From Scalesia atractyloides (Eukaryota; Streptophyta; Magnoliopsida; Asterales; Asteraceae): 64,000 nucleotides of DNA. The notes under the pieces were generated by a model. That model was given only the letters and a program-made list of their open reading frames with translations, had not been told where the DNA came from and did not search any database. The stretch lies in contig CAMTDV010000017.1 in the NCBI GenBank assembly GCA_947069175.1, positions 51,531,137 through 51,595,136 of the forward strand. The letters are read 5' to 3'. Position 1 is the stretch's first letter. Every line of letters begins with the position of its first letter. Made by a program: the position numbers and the translations under genes. This document shows, one piece after another, positions 33,441 through 43,500 of this stretch.

Positions 33441-35144
33441 TGATGTGTGCAAAATGCAACATATAAATTACATCAATTGAGGCACAAAACTAACCCTTTT
33501 TAGTACTAATGTAGGAAAAAGCACGTTTCTTTGTTCCTTTTGTATTTTCAGGATAAAAAGAGCATAAAAGAACGAAAGAATCAAATAAGCAGCCAAAACC
33601 AACATAAATACGAAAAGAAGGAATAACGACTATGCCCGACCCCTCAGCGACACCCCAAAAGAAAAAAAAAACATAGTTACAGAAGACGACCACGGGCCGT
33701 GTCCATCCAACACGGGGCATGGTCAGACCTTACACTTCAAGACAAAACCTGCAGAAGCTTCTACGTTCACCACGGGGCCGTGCCCAGGCCAACATGGGGC
33801 GTGGTCAACTATAAGATTTGTAGAATCCAGATAGGACAGCGAACAGTTGACCACGGGGCCGTGCCCAGAGGCCACGGGGTCGTGTGGGGCCCTCTGCTGT
33901 CAGATGCAATTAAGAAAAGGATGATGGCCACGGGACGTGCCCACTGGACACGGGCCCGTGGCCGGGCCTCTGTTTTAACTATAAATAGGGGTGCTTGGTT
34001 CCCTTCAAAGGCATCCCATGGCAAACCACTTCTCTCTCACTTTACCACCACTCCACCACCACTACAACACCAACACCCACCACCATCTTTCATCTTTAGA
34101 GTGTGTAGTAGTCTCGGGATCCAAGATTGATTGTAAGGGTTTTTATCAATCAAAGGCCATGCTTGGCTAATCTCTTACATCACTTGGTGAAGACATGTCT
34201 TTAATGTATTACTTTTGATTTTTAATCTTTCGGCACTTTTTACTTGGGTTTTTATTAATGACTTTAATAACTAGTTTCTTATGTTGAAAGTGAATTTTCC
34301 TACCATTTCTTCATGATGTCATTAATTTGCTCATTCGTGTCTTTAACGTCTATATAAAGCGCGTTAACTAACCTGGTAGGGGGTTAGAAGGGTGGTTTGG
34401 TAAAATTCTTGTCTCGTTCAGTGTATAGAACCTGCGAGGACTTGGTTCGTGCCTATTAGGACCTCCTTCAATACCCCAAAGATATTGGATGGCGGGGGTG
34501 CGAACGGGTTGAATCCCTCATATGTAAACTACTATTAATATTTTAAACCGGCTACTTGGGATTGTATTCTTGCTGACTCAAACCACTTAGCCGAGGGTAA
34601 CGTCACCTTCAAAAGTGGGGCCTACCACTTTTCGCATTAATAACTTACTTAATTGTCTTCCAATATTCCGACCCTTTTGGGATTGTATCCCTGCTGACTC
34701 ATACCACTGAGTTGAGGGTAACATCACCTTCAAAAGAGGGGCCTATACTATAACTAAGATAATCTCTTAAAAAGTCCGAAAGTGCGAAAATCATCAAAGG
34801 ATACATTAAAGATAAGTCGGATCCAAGTGATTCTATCTTGTCTATCTTTTCTTTTTATTTTATTTATCTTCTTATTCTCAGTTTTATTTTTAATTTTTAT
34901 ATTTAAAACTTTTATAAAAAATCTAGATTGATTAGACGTTGATGATAAACCGGTACTAAAAGCTCTTGTGTCCTTAGACGATCTCGGTATCTTACCAACG
35001 CTATACTACGCTCACGATAGGTGCACTTGCCCAAGTGTATGTTTAGTGTTAGTATAATATCGTGTTTTAAAAATTTAAAACTTTACTAATGCGTAAAATG
35101 AGCTTAAAATAATAACAAAAATATAGTACGCTCAACGCACACCA
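33441..35144 (+). repeat. 3' LTR of element C, 1.7 kb
   Basis: Full version of the 5974 LTR. Palindromes at about 33690-33966 sit upstream of the TATA box CTATAAATAG (33979-33988). A block at about 34555-34750 contains two diverged copies of a ~75-bp sequence (GCTGACTCA..CTTCAAAAG). Frames at 33490-33720 and 33699-34130 run through palindromes. The right end joins LINE sequence at about 35145. Confidence 0.8.
33690..33966. repeat. CACGGGGCCGTG palindrome cluster, C 3' LTR
   Basis: Pairs of palindromes at about 33690-33722, 33770-33808, 33849-33890 and 33926-33966. Typical units are CCACGGGGCCGTGCCC and GACACGGGCCCGTGGCC. The two members of each pair are 15-25 bp apart and the cluster ends just before the TATA box. 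Confidence 0.9.
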
Positions 35145-37270
35145 TTGAACACCGGACATTCAACCAACTCAAGAGGCCATTCCGCATACGAAGGCATTCC
35201 CTAGTCGGAAGACGGTCTAGAAAAAACCGCCACCCGAAAACATTAATTTTACTTGGGACCCAATTATTCCAGATGTAGCCGAACTGATCCCCATCTGTAT
35301 TCAGACGCCTCACGAGCTTACGAACAATGTTGACAGAAAAGTCCTTGCATGTCTCTCCGTTCCAATCCCACACGTCCGACGACGATTTGCAAATCGAACC
35401 AAACAGCAAGCCTAAGCAATCCATAAGCTCTGAAACCTCTACAATAGATGTCGGATCCTTTTTCCATTGCCAATCCAACCCAACAGTCCCATCAAAATTT
35501 TTAATTCTATCCACAATACAGGCAGATTTGACTGTTTCCAATCTATAAAGGTTGGGAAACAAAATTTTTAACGGGCTGGACCCAATCCAAAAATCCTGCC
35601 AAAACCTTAAAGAACGACCATCACCTAAACGCCCTTTTATGAGGATCCCCAAGTGCACACCATGTTCCAAAAGCGCTTTATCGACATTCACGATACGGAT
35701 CCACGCTTCTTTTGAGGTTGCTTTGATCCGAATTCTTGATGGAGCCCTTGTACTGTGATGGATAGCATATATAACCAGATGCCATAATCTCGGTTTCTCA
35801 TTAAAGAACCTCCAATGCTATTTTTCCAGGAGACATGTATTGAAATCAAAGAGATTTGCGAGGCCCAATCCACCACACTCCTTCGGTTGAGTGACCTTAG
35901 CCTAAGCCAACCAGTTAATGCTATTTAACCCGACAAGTTTGTGAATAACCCATAAAGGCGCTCGATAGATAGAGAAATAATAAACTGGAAGGCACTCAAA
36001 TACCGATTTTAGAAGAGTGAGCCGTCCCCCGCAAGATAAGACCGAAGCCTTCCAAAGTGCTAACCGAGCTTCCACCACATCAATAACCAGTTTCCAATTC
36101 TTATAAAGGTTCATGTTTGCCCCCACCACCAGGCCCAGATAAGTAAAAGGCATTGCGTCATGCTTACACTGAAGCTTAGACACCATTAAATCCACCCCTA
36201 GCTCCGAAACTCCAATCCCATAGAGAGAAGATTTTTGGTAATTCACCTTGAGACTGGATGCTAACTAAAAGGACCGTAAGAGACGAGCTATAGCTTCCAC
36301 ATTAGAATCTGACCACTCCCCCATGATAAGAACATCATCCGTGTACATGAGGTGTGAAATGCATGGCCCATCATTGGGAAGACGAATGCCCTCGAAAAGC
36401 TTCAACTCCACCGCACGGTTTATGAAGCAAGTTAAAGCCTCCATAGCAAGAATAAAAAGAAAAGGAGAGAGAGGGTCCCCTGCCTAACTCCTCAAAAATA
36501 CTTAAATTCATATGTTGGAGACGCGTTGACAAGGACAGATGCTCGCGCCGAACTTAAAATCGCCCTAGTCCACACCCGCCACTTATTCGGGAATTTCATC
36601 TGAGCCACACATAGAATCAAGAAAGTCCCAATCAAGCGTATCGTAAGCCATTTCAAAGTCAACTTTAAAAATGAGAGAATGTCTCTTCGACCTCTTCAGC
36701 CAACCTATAACTTCATTTACAAGCAACGGACCATCCATAATATTTCTGTTGGACAGAAAACCGGACTGGTTATTCGAGACAAGGCTACCAACGACATCTT
36801 TAACCCTTCTCGCCAAAACTTTAGATAACACTTTGGATATGCAGCCAATAAGGCTAATTGGGCGGAAGTCATTAAGGCTAGTCATGTCTTTTACCTAGGG
36901 TATGAGAGCAATAAAACCAGATGCACACCCACGGCTAATCGTACCATCATGAAAAAAACGATTAAAAACATCCATAAAGTTAGGTTCCAAAAGTGACCAG
37001 TATCTCTTTATGAAGTTGAGATTGAACCCGTCAGGACCCTGAGCCTTGTCCCCGTCACAATTCCAAATCGCGGCCTTCACCTCCTTGACATAAAACTCTT
37101 TCACCAACCCCTCAACATCCGAATCCGTAATAAGGTTGACATTAATGTAAGTAATGGAAGAAAAACTTGCTAAGGGCTCTTTAAATCTATTAGAAAAGAA
37201 CCTTAACGCTTCAGCTTTGATCTTGTTAGGCTTATTACACCACGTCCCGCCGATTTCCAACCCATTTAAA
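35145..37270 (-). pseudogene. LINE retrotransposon, reverse transcriptase piece
   Basis: Reading down from 37270, frames in succession give KAQGPDGFNLNFIKRYW (RT N-terminus), DFRPISLIGCISKVLSKVL, NQSGFLSNRNIMDGPLLVNE, then FKVDFEMAYDTLDWDFL. Next come a GDPLSPFLFILAMEALTCF-type motif (about 36480-36440) and the catalytic motif as YTDD (about 36335). The C-terminal domain (35691-35104, FWQDFWIGSSPL, FGWRFFLDRLPTRECLR) follows. Several frameshifts and stops break it. It continues from 49664 across element F and on to 5973 across element C. Confidence 0.88.
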
Positions 37271-37451
37271 TGATAGGTCCGAACGACCCGGTTTCAGCTA
37301 CGGTTCGGTAAATAATATAGAGAAGGGTGATTTTCGAGCCATGAATAAACATAAACAAACACTAAAAAGATAGAAGAACATATGATTTAACAACAGAAAC
37401 CTTCATTGAGTGCGATAAGAACAAATACAAGATAATGATCCACCCCGAGTG
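37271..37451 (-). repeat. 3' LTR of F, left part
   Basis: TGATAGGTCCGAACGACCCG onward matches 49269 onward. It is cut at 37451 by element G; GAGTG at 37447-37451 is G's left target duplication. Confidence 0.85.
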
Positions 37452-37668
37452 TGTAACATTTGTGTAAATCGGGTTTCGAAAACCCGCCTCAATTTATCAA
37501 TTAAAGTATATTTTATATTACATCGTGTTATTATTTTGTTTGTTTACAATAATACATATATAATAATAATAATCAATGTTTAAAATAAGATAATATATTA
37601 AATAATAAATATTCATAATTAGTAAATAACTAAAGAAGGTTTAATAAAAAATAATAATTAAAAGAGAT

Positions 37669-37740
37669 GGGGTGAACCGGGATCGAACCCGGGTTCCCCC
37701 GGTTGCACACACACCACAAACACCACTACGCTACACACAC
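37669..37740 (-). other. Opposite-strand tRNA-like unit (G 5' LTR)
   Basis: The minus strand reads TAGCGTAGTGGTG (A-box-like) and GGGTTCGATCCCGG (B box, T-arm-like). It lies about 240 bp upstream of the TATA box, pointing toward the LTR start, as in A and H. There is no pairing acceptor stem. Confidence 0.55.
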
Positions 37741-37977
37741 TAGATGTGTAAAGCTTAGAAACTTAAAACCTTTATTCAGAGACTAAGTGAAAACCTGCAA
37801 ACCGAAGCCATTATCACGCGCTTTTCCTTCTTTTTGAATCTCCGAACAACTAGACGCGGTGTCTAATTGTGGCAAACTCCGAATCAGTGGGCTGTCTCCA
37901 CCTCAGCAATTGCCAATCATCGAAACAAGTTTCCAAAAAATAAGAAAAACTGAAATCACATCTCCCTCTGTTTTCAT

Positions 37978-37987
37978 CTATAAATAC
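37978..37987 (+). promoter_or_regulatory. Predicted TATA box, G 5' LTR
   Basis: CTATAAATAC followed by TGATCAC. The same word occurs in the 3' LTR (about 45821) and, inverted, in H (57006-57015). Confidence 0.65.
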
Positions 37988-38297
37988 TGATCACAATTGC
38001 ACTAGCCAGCTCGCTCAATCACCCCAATTTCTCTCTATTCTGTTGTTAACATCTCCGTCGCCGGAGTTCACCGGAAAACAGTCACCGGAATTCAACCCGC
38101 CAGAAAGAAAGTCTCAGTCAACCGGTAAAAGTTTTCTCAAGCTCTTAATCTCATTTTATATATATATATATATTAAACATCTTGGTGTAAATCGCGCTCA
38201 TTTTAAATTGAAATCCATATCGGGTTCTGGGTTGTTTATGGGAAGAAGATGAAGCTTAACATGTGTTTTTATGCATTTAAATTATAAGTTTCAAACA

Positions 38298-38374
38298 GGT
38301 TAGACATACAGTCCAGTGGTGGACTGTGTGCAAACACACTCGTATGTTGCAGGTTCGAATCCACGCTTATACAC
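38298..38374 (+). other. tRNA-like cassette 1 (G 5' LTR)
   Basis: GGTTAGAC start, hairpin ATACAGTCCA/TGGACTGTGT, canonical B box GGTTCGAATCC, then a T5 run at 38396-38400 (22 nt downstream). The T-arm stem is poor and the acceptor stem absent. Confidence 0.65.
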
Positions 38375-38463
38375 AAGCCCGACCACTTTCAAACCTTTTT
38401 AAATCCATCATTTCTGTATAAACATAATTAGTGTATGAATATAATTAAAATGATAGTATTGTC

Positions 38464-38542
38464 GGGTTAAACACCCAGCCCAGTTGGTTGGGCTGGGTGC
38501 ACAACGTACTCAAGGTCACGGGATAGAATCCCATCCCACACA
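38464..38542 (+). other. tRNA-like cassette 2 (G 5' LTR)
   Basis: Hairpin CACCCAGCCCA/TGGGCTGGGTG is perfect over 11 bp; the B box is GGATAGAATCC (GGATCGAATCC in the 3' LTR). A T5 run at 38564-38568 lies 22 nt downstream. Confidence 0.65.
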
Positions 38543-38634
38543 TCGGCCGGATCAGTTTATTCCTTTTTAAAGATTTAATTAAAATATGATAAACCTAAAA
38601 TGTGTATAAGTATAATTAAAATCCAGATTCTTTC

Positions 38635-38714
38635 GGGTTAGACACGTAGCTTAGTTGGAAGAGCTACGTGCATGCAACCGAGAGGTCATGGGTTCGAGTC
38701 TCACCACATGCATG
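38635..38714 (+). other. tRNA-like cassette 3 (G 5' LTR)
   Basis: Hairpin CACGTAGCTT/GAGCTACGTG around an AGTTGGA-type loop, B box GGTTCGAGTCT. It is the closest of the three to tRNA-Lys/Phe. It is followed by a separate hairpin (38736-38757) and a T7 run (38763-38769), 49 nt downstream. Confidence 0.65.
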
Positions 38715-38735
38715 CTAACAGTACCATCGGACCGC

Positions 38736-38757
38736 TGTCAGACTTGTCAGTCTGACA
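38736..38757. repeat. 9-bp perfect hairpin after cassette 3
   Basis: TGTCAGACT and AGTCTGACA are perfectly complementary around a TGTC loop, directly before the T-run. A related GACAAG/CTTGTC palindrome occupies this place in H (about 56230-56252). Confidence 0.75.
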
Positions 38758-39730
38758 AGAAATTTTTTTAATATTATTTTATTTTTACTTTTATTTTTCT
38801 AAATATTTTATTCAAAGTCTATATATTAAATCAACTTAAAGGTTTAAAAATATGCATTTCAAAGGGTTTAAAATATCAACCTAATTCACAAAAATAATCT
38901 AAAAACCTAAACAAAGGATTATAATCTAAAATATTAATTTAATTAATTATCGAGTTATCGCATTATTTGTTTTAGGTTAGTGCTCCTGCATCGGTTAAAT
39001 CCGCAACTGCTACGCTCTCATCTTCAATCAAGAATACACACCCACTGTGAGTGAATCTCTACAAATTCCCCGTTTTAATCATGTTTTGGGGTGTATCATG
39101 TGTCGTATCATTTCTTTATTTTATTTAACACTTGTGCTTATATCATTTCGTGATCAAATGTGTATTGCTTATAGTGTGGTTTATATGTGGATACATTTTA
39201 TCATTTCAGTGCACTCATTTCATTAGCCCCATCAGTTCCCCGTGGGATATGGGTTGAGCATCAGGTGACTCATTCAATCGGCTCCGTTTGATTGAGCCTT
39301 GATTTCAGATACATCATCATTCATGTCATATATTCATTCAATGTGGTTTGTGATTGATTACATATATACATTTGCTCACATGTGATTTATGCACAATTTT
39401 ATTTAAATACACATAAAAGTCAATTATTTAAATGTTTTATCAAGGTTCACTCGCCAACTTTTGTTGACCTAAAATTTCCTCTGTTTTACGCATGATATAG
39501 GTGATTAAGTTGAGGAAAGAAACACCTAGGATGGCCTAGAAGAATAATCAAGTTATTTCGTTGGAACAAGCATTTAGATTATTATTTGTGTTTGTATGAA
39601 ATTTTGTTGGATATTTGAACTTTAATTTGAATTTAATAAATATGAAACTTAATAGTAAATATCATGAGCTTTGGTGATAACCCAATCATGCCCCGACTTT
39701 TATTCCGCTGCGGGTCGGGATGTGACAGAT

Positions 39731-39742
39731 TGGTATCAGAGC
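39731..39742 (+). other. Primer binding site of element G
   Basis: TGGTATCAGAGC lies three bases after the 5' LTR, perfect for initiator-Met tRNA. Confidence 0.92.
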
Positions 39743-40559
39743 TTGTGACTATAGGGATATAGGATATGTTATTAGACCCTTAGAGCCTATACTATAGTTG
39801 ACTAGATTTAAATTGTTTATGTGTTACATGCAAAATTCATGATGTTTATATGTTTCATGTTTATATTCACACACAACATTATTTAAGCACTCTCACAAGT
39901 ACATGTTAATTTGTAATACTCATCATAGATCATACCCTCGTATCATATCATATCTATGAAAGCACACACCTCACGATTTCACAATTTCCGTTATTTCTTT
40001 TCAAAGATTTTTGCAATGTTTTCATATTTTCAAATCACATCAAAGTGAGTTTTCACAACGGGCATGTAGTAACTGGAAGGGTACGAGTATCGGTAGTCGG
40101 AACGTCCTGTCTAGGCTTGGCATTCGTATAAATCCAAAATAAAGGACCAGTTTGCCTAACTGGGGACTGACGATGAGAGTACGAAGGACCTATTAGGCCA
40201 AAGCATGCTATACCAAACGTCGTGTGAACTAACCCCAGTTTGAGTTGTCATTGTGTCCACACCTGGACACCTTCCGACCTTACATCTCGCAATCATGTTT
40301 TACAATTTTCATTCGGGTGATGTGAATGTTAACCAGCCGACACCAATGCAGACCCTACCAAACCCAATAGTCATGGGGGCCCACATGACTATACAGGCAA
40401 TGGTATGGGGGACATTTGGAGGACCAAACATGAGCAAACCCAAGACATCCTATGGATGTAGTTAAATTATTTTTTAGTTATGTTATTTTCATTCTTTTTA
40501 GGACACATGACACCTAGGAAATTCTTGAACTCACAATCTCCCTACATATATTCCTGTAG
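39743..40559 (+). other. Leader of element G
   Basis: Untranslated, with blocks conserved with A and H (GGTATAGCATGC in inverted order, TTTATACGAATGCC-type words, TGACAACTCAAA in reverse). The small frame 40253-40465 is not supported. The leader is a likely packaging or RNA-structure region. Confidence 0.7.
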
Positions 40560-43500
40560 ATGCCTGCTAGGCAATTACGTAGAGGTAGAAGGTCAGGAAA
40601 GTCAAACGAACGCTTGGCCACGCAAATTGCTAAACAAATGGCCGCAGTGCTTCCTGACATCGTGCTACAAGTTCAGCAAGCTCTCACCGCTAATTCCATT
40701 AACCCTCCCAACCAAGAAGACCAAAGCGTCGCCAACCCTCCTCCCAAAACCCCTAAATGTACCTACAAACACTTCACGTCTTGCGATACCCCAAAATATG
40801 AAGGGACTGAAGGTGTCACCTCTCTCCTCCACTGGTTTGAGGAAATGGAAAACACCTTTCTCAATTGCGACTGTCTTGAGGACCGTAAGGTACGTTACAT
40901 GACTGGAAGATTGTTTGGGGTAGTCCTTACTTGGTGGAACACGGAAAAAGGTAAGCGAGGTGTAGATGATGCCATGGCCTTATCATGGGAAGAATTAAGA
41001 GAGGTCATGACAAGACGTTTTTGCCCTAGAAGCGAGATCAAGAAGCTTGAAGATGAATTCTATGCTCTGAAGCAAAAAGAAGGGGATCACACCTCCTACA
41101 ACAAGAGGTTTCTTGAGTTGAACCAAATGGTTCCCAATCTATTCACCCCATTATACCGCTTAATTGAACACTACATTCAAGGCCTCCCCTCGAAATACCA
41201 AGATTCGGTTTTAAGCACTTCGCCTGCAACACTCGAAGCCGCAATGGAGTTAGCTACGGAACTCACTGAAAATCGCATTCGAAATGGCAATTTTAAAGAT
41301 GAGAAGAAGAAAGCACCCATTGAGACCCCAATTCCAAACCACTCAGGTTCATCCTTGAAGTTTGCTGGTAAGAGGAAGCGAAATGGCAAGAACTTTGTAG
41401 TCACCCAAACCAACCCTCCCATCACTGGTGCTCCAATCACCCAAGTTGCCCCTCCAGCCACACCATTCAAAAGGCCATACACTGGCCCACACCCAAAGTG
41501 TAATCGTTGCCAATACCATCACCCTCCTGAAAACCCTTGCCAACATTGCACAAGTTGTGGCCGTGCGGGTCACACTATCCAAACCTACCGTACCCTTCAG
41601 CGATCGAACCGCAGTCAAACTCCAACCCTAACCCAAAATCAAATGGTGGGCCAAGCCCAACAACCCTTACTTCTACCACCTGCACAACTCGCAGCCCAAC
41701 CTTACTACCAACCCAACTACCCCATGATGCAATCCATACGAGCCTGTTTCAATTGTGGGGACCCAAACCACTCCAGGAATACTTGCCCACGCCTGGTGAA
41801 CATCATCCATGCCCAAGATCAAGCAAACCCGGTAAACCAAGCTAACCAAGCTCCTCCACCTGCTAGAGGAAGAGCTTTCAATATCAACGCCAACCAAGCC
41901 AGGGCTGACAACAATGTGGTCAATGGTACGTTTCTCGTAAATGGTAGTTATGCATCCATATTATTCGATACTGGTGCGGATAAGAGCTTTGTGTCTTTAG
42001 AATTCGAATCTATTCTCGACCAACCTCGTGATAACCGTTGAATCTCTGACGGTGGAAGTTGCTGACGGAAAACCCACTTCATTAAATTCTATTATACGCG
42101 ATTGTACTCTCACCCTAAATGATCACGATTTTTCAATTGATCTCATTCCTATGAAATTGGGAAGTTTCGATGTTATCATCGGCATGGACTGGCTCAGCCA
42201 GCATCACGCTGAAGTGGTGTGCCATGAAAAGTTCATTCGTATTCCTCTTGCCGACGGTCAGACACTACGCATCTTTGGAGAAACTCCTTCGAAAGGGCTC
42301 AAATTGATGTCCTGCCTTCAAGCCCGAAGTTATCTTCGCAAAAATTACGTCGCATTTCTAGCTCACGTCGTCAAGAAGGAAGGCAAGGAAAGGAAGCTCG
42401 AAGATATTCCAATTGTGAAAGAATTCCCGCAAGTTTTTCACGACGACGTTTCAGGACTTCCTCCTGCGCGAGAAGTCGAATTTCGAATAGATCTTGTGCC
42501 TGGTGCTACACCGGTCGCAAAATCTCCCTATAGGTTAGCCCCATCCGAGATGCAAGAGTTGGCCAGTCAACTGCAAGAGCTGACTGACAAAGGATTCATA
42601 CGTCCTAGCTCATCGCCTTGGGGTGCGCCCGTTCTTTTTGTGAGGAAGAAAGATGGAACGTTTCGCATGTGCATTGATTATAGAGAACTCAACAAGTTGA
42701 CGGTTAAGAATTGCTATCCACTGCCTCGTATTAATGACCTTCTAGACCAACTTCAAGGCGCCACCTGTTTTTCCAAAATCGACCTTCATTCTGGTTATCA
42801 TCAGCTTAGAGTGCGCGAAGAAGATATTTCAAAAACTGCCTTCCGAACTCGTTATGGTCATTACGAGTTCATGGTTATGCCCTTCGGTTTAACCAACGCC
42901 CCCGCTGTCTTCATGGATGTGATGAATAGGGTATGCAAACCCTACCTCGACCGTTTCGTCATAGTCTTCATCGACGACATTCTTATCTACTCCAAGTCAA
43001 CATCCGATCATGAGCGACACCTTCGACTCATTCTTACACTCTTAAGGACTGAAAAGCTTTACGCTAAGTTCTCAAAATGTGAATTCTGGTTAGGAAAAGT
43101 ACAATTCCTTGGTCATGTCGTCAATGACAAAGGGATTCATGTCGATCCTTCGAAAATCAAGGCAGTACAAGAATGGCAAGCGCCACGCACCCCTACCAAA
43201 GTTAGGTCATTTCTTGGCTTGGCTGGTTATTACCGACGCTTCATTGCCAATTTTTCCCATATCGCCGTTCCGCTCACGGCCTTGACTCACAAGGGAAAAC
43301 CCTTCATTTGGGGACCTAAGCAAAAGGAGGCCTTCCAAACTTTAAAGCAAAGGCTTTGTGACGCACCTATCCTTACACTCCCAGAGGGTTGCAATGACTT
43401 TGTGGTTTATTGCGACGCATCAGTGCAAGGTCTAGGCTGTGTATTGATGCAAAGAGGAAAGGTGATAGCCTATGCCTCTAGGCAACTCAAAGTTCATGAG

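Larger units (their letters stand above)
5974..35144 (+). mobile_element. Element C: large pol-less LTR element, split by B and A
   Basis: Two homologous LTRs (5974-6989 and 33441-35144) flank internal sequence at 6990-7904 and 30570-33440. Element B and nested A fill the middle. The primer site resembles tRNA-Asp, as in Tat/Athila-type Ty3 elements. No protease, RT, RNase H or integrase is seen, so C is non-autonomous or lost its coding region when B inserted and was trimmed. It sits inside the LINE. The flanks TTGGA (5969-5973) and TTGAA (35145-35149) may be an imperfect target duplication. Confidence 0.75.
38125..38975 (+). other. Putative leader intron in G 5' LTR
   Basis: ACCG/GTAAAAG at the left and TTTGTTTTAG/GTTAGTG at the right. 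The 3' LTR equivalent is 45966-46818. H has the same layout, also spanning 851 bp. It encloses the three tRNA-like cassettes. Conserved splice-like junctions in diverged LTRs support it; no RNA evidence is available here. Confidence 0.45.
37452..39727 (+). repeat. 5' LTR of element G
   Basis: TGTAACATTTGTG to GGATGTGACA. In order it contains an antisense tRNA-like unit (37669-37740), TATA box CTATAAATAC (37978-37987), a short first exon, a putative intron 38125-38975 with three tRNA-like cassettes, and the U5 end. The frame at 38043-38252 lies across the exon/intron and is not a gene. Confidence 0.92.

Noticed and set aside
31947..34130. ORFs through CACGGGGCCGTG regions (31947-32165, 33490-33720, 33699-34130)
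   Set aside because: Open because GC palindromes lack stops; they cross LTR promoter sequence and have no domain.
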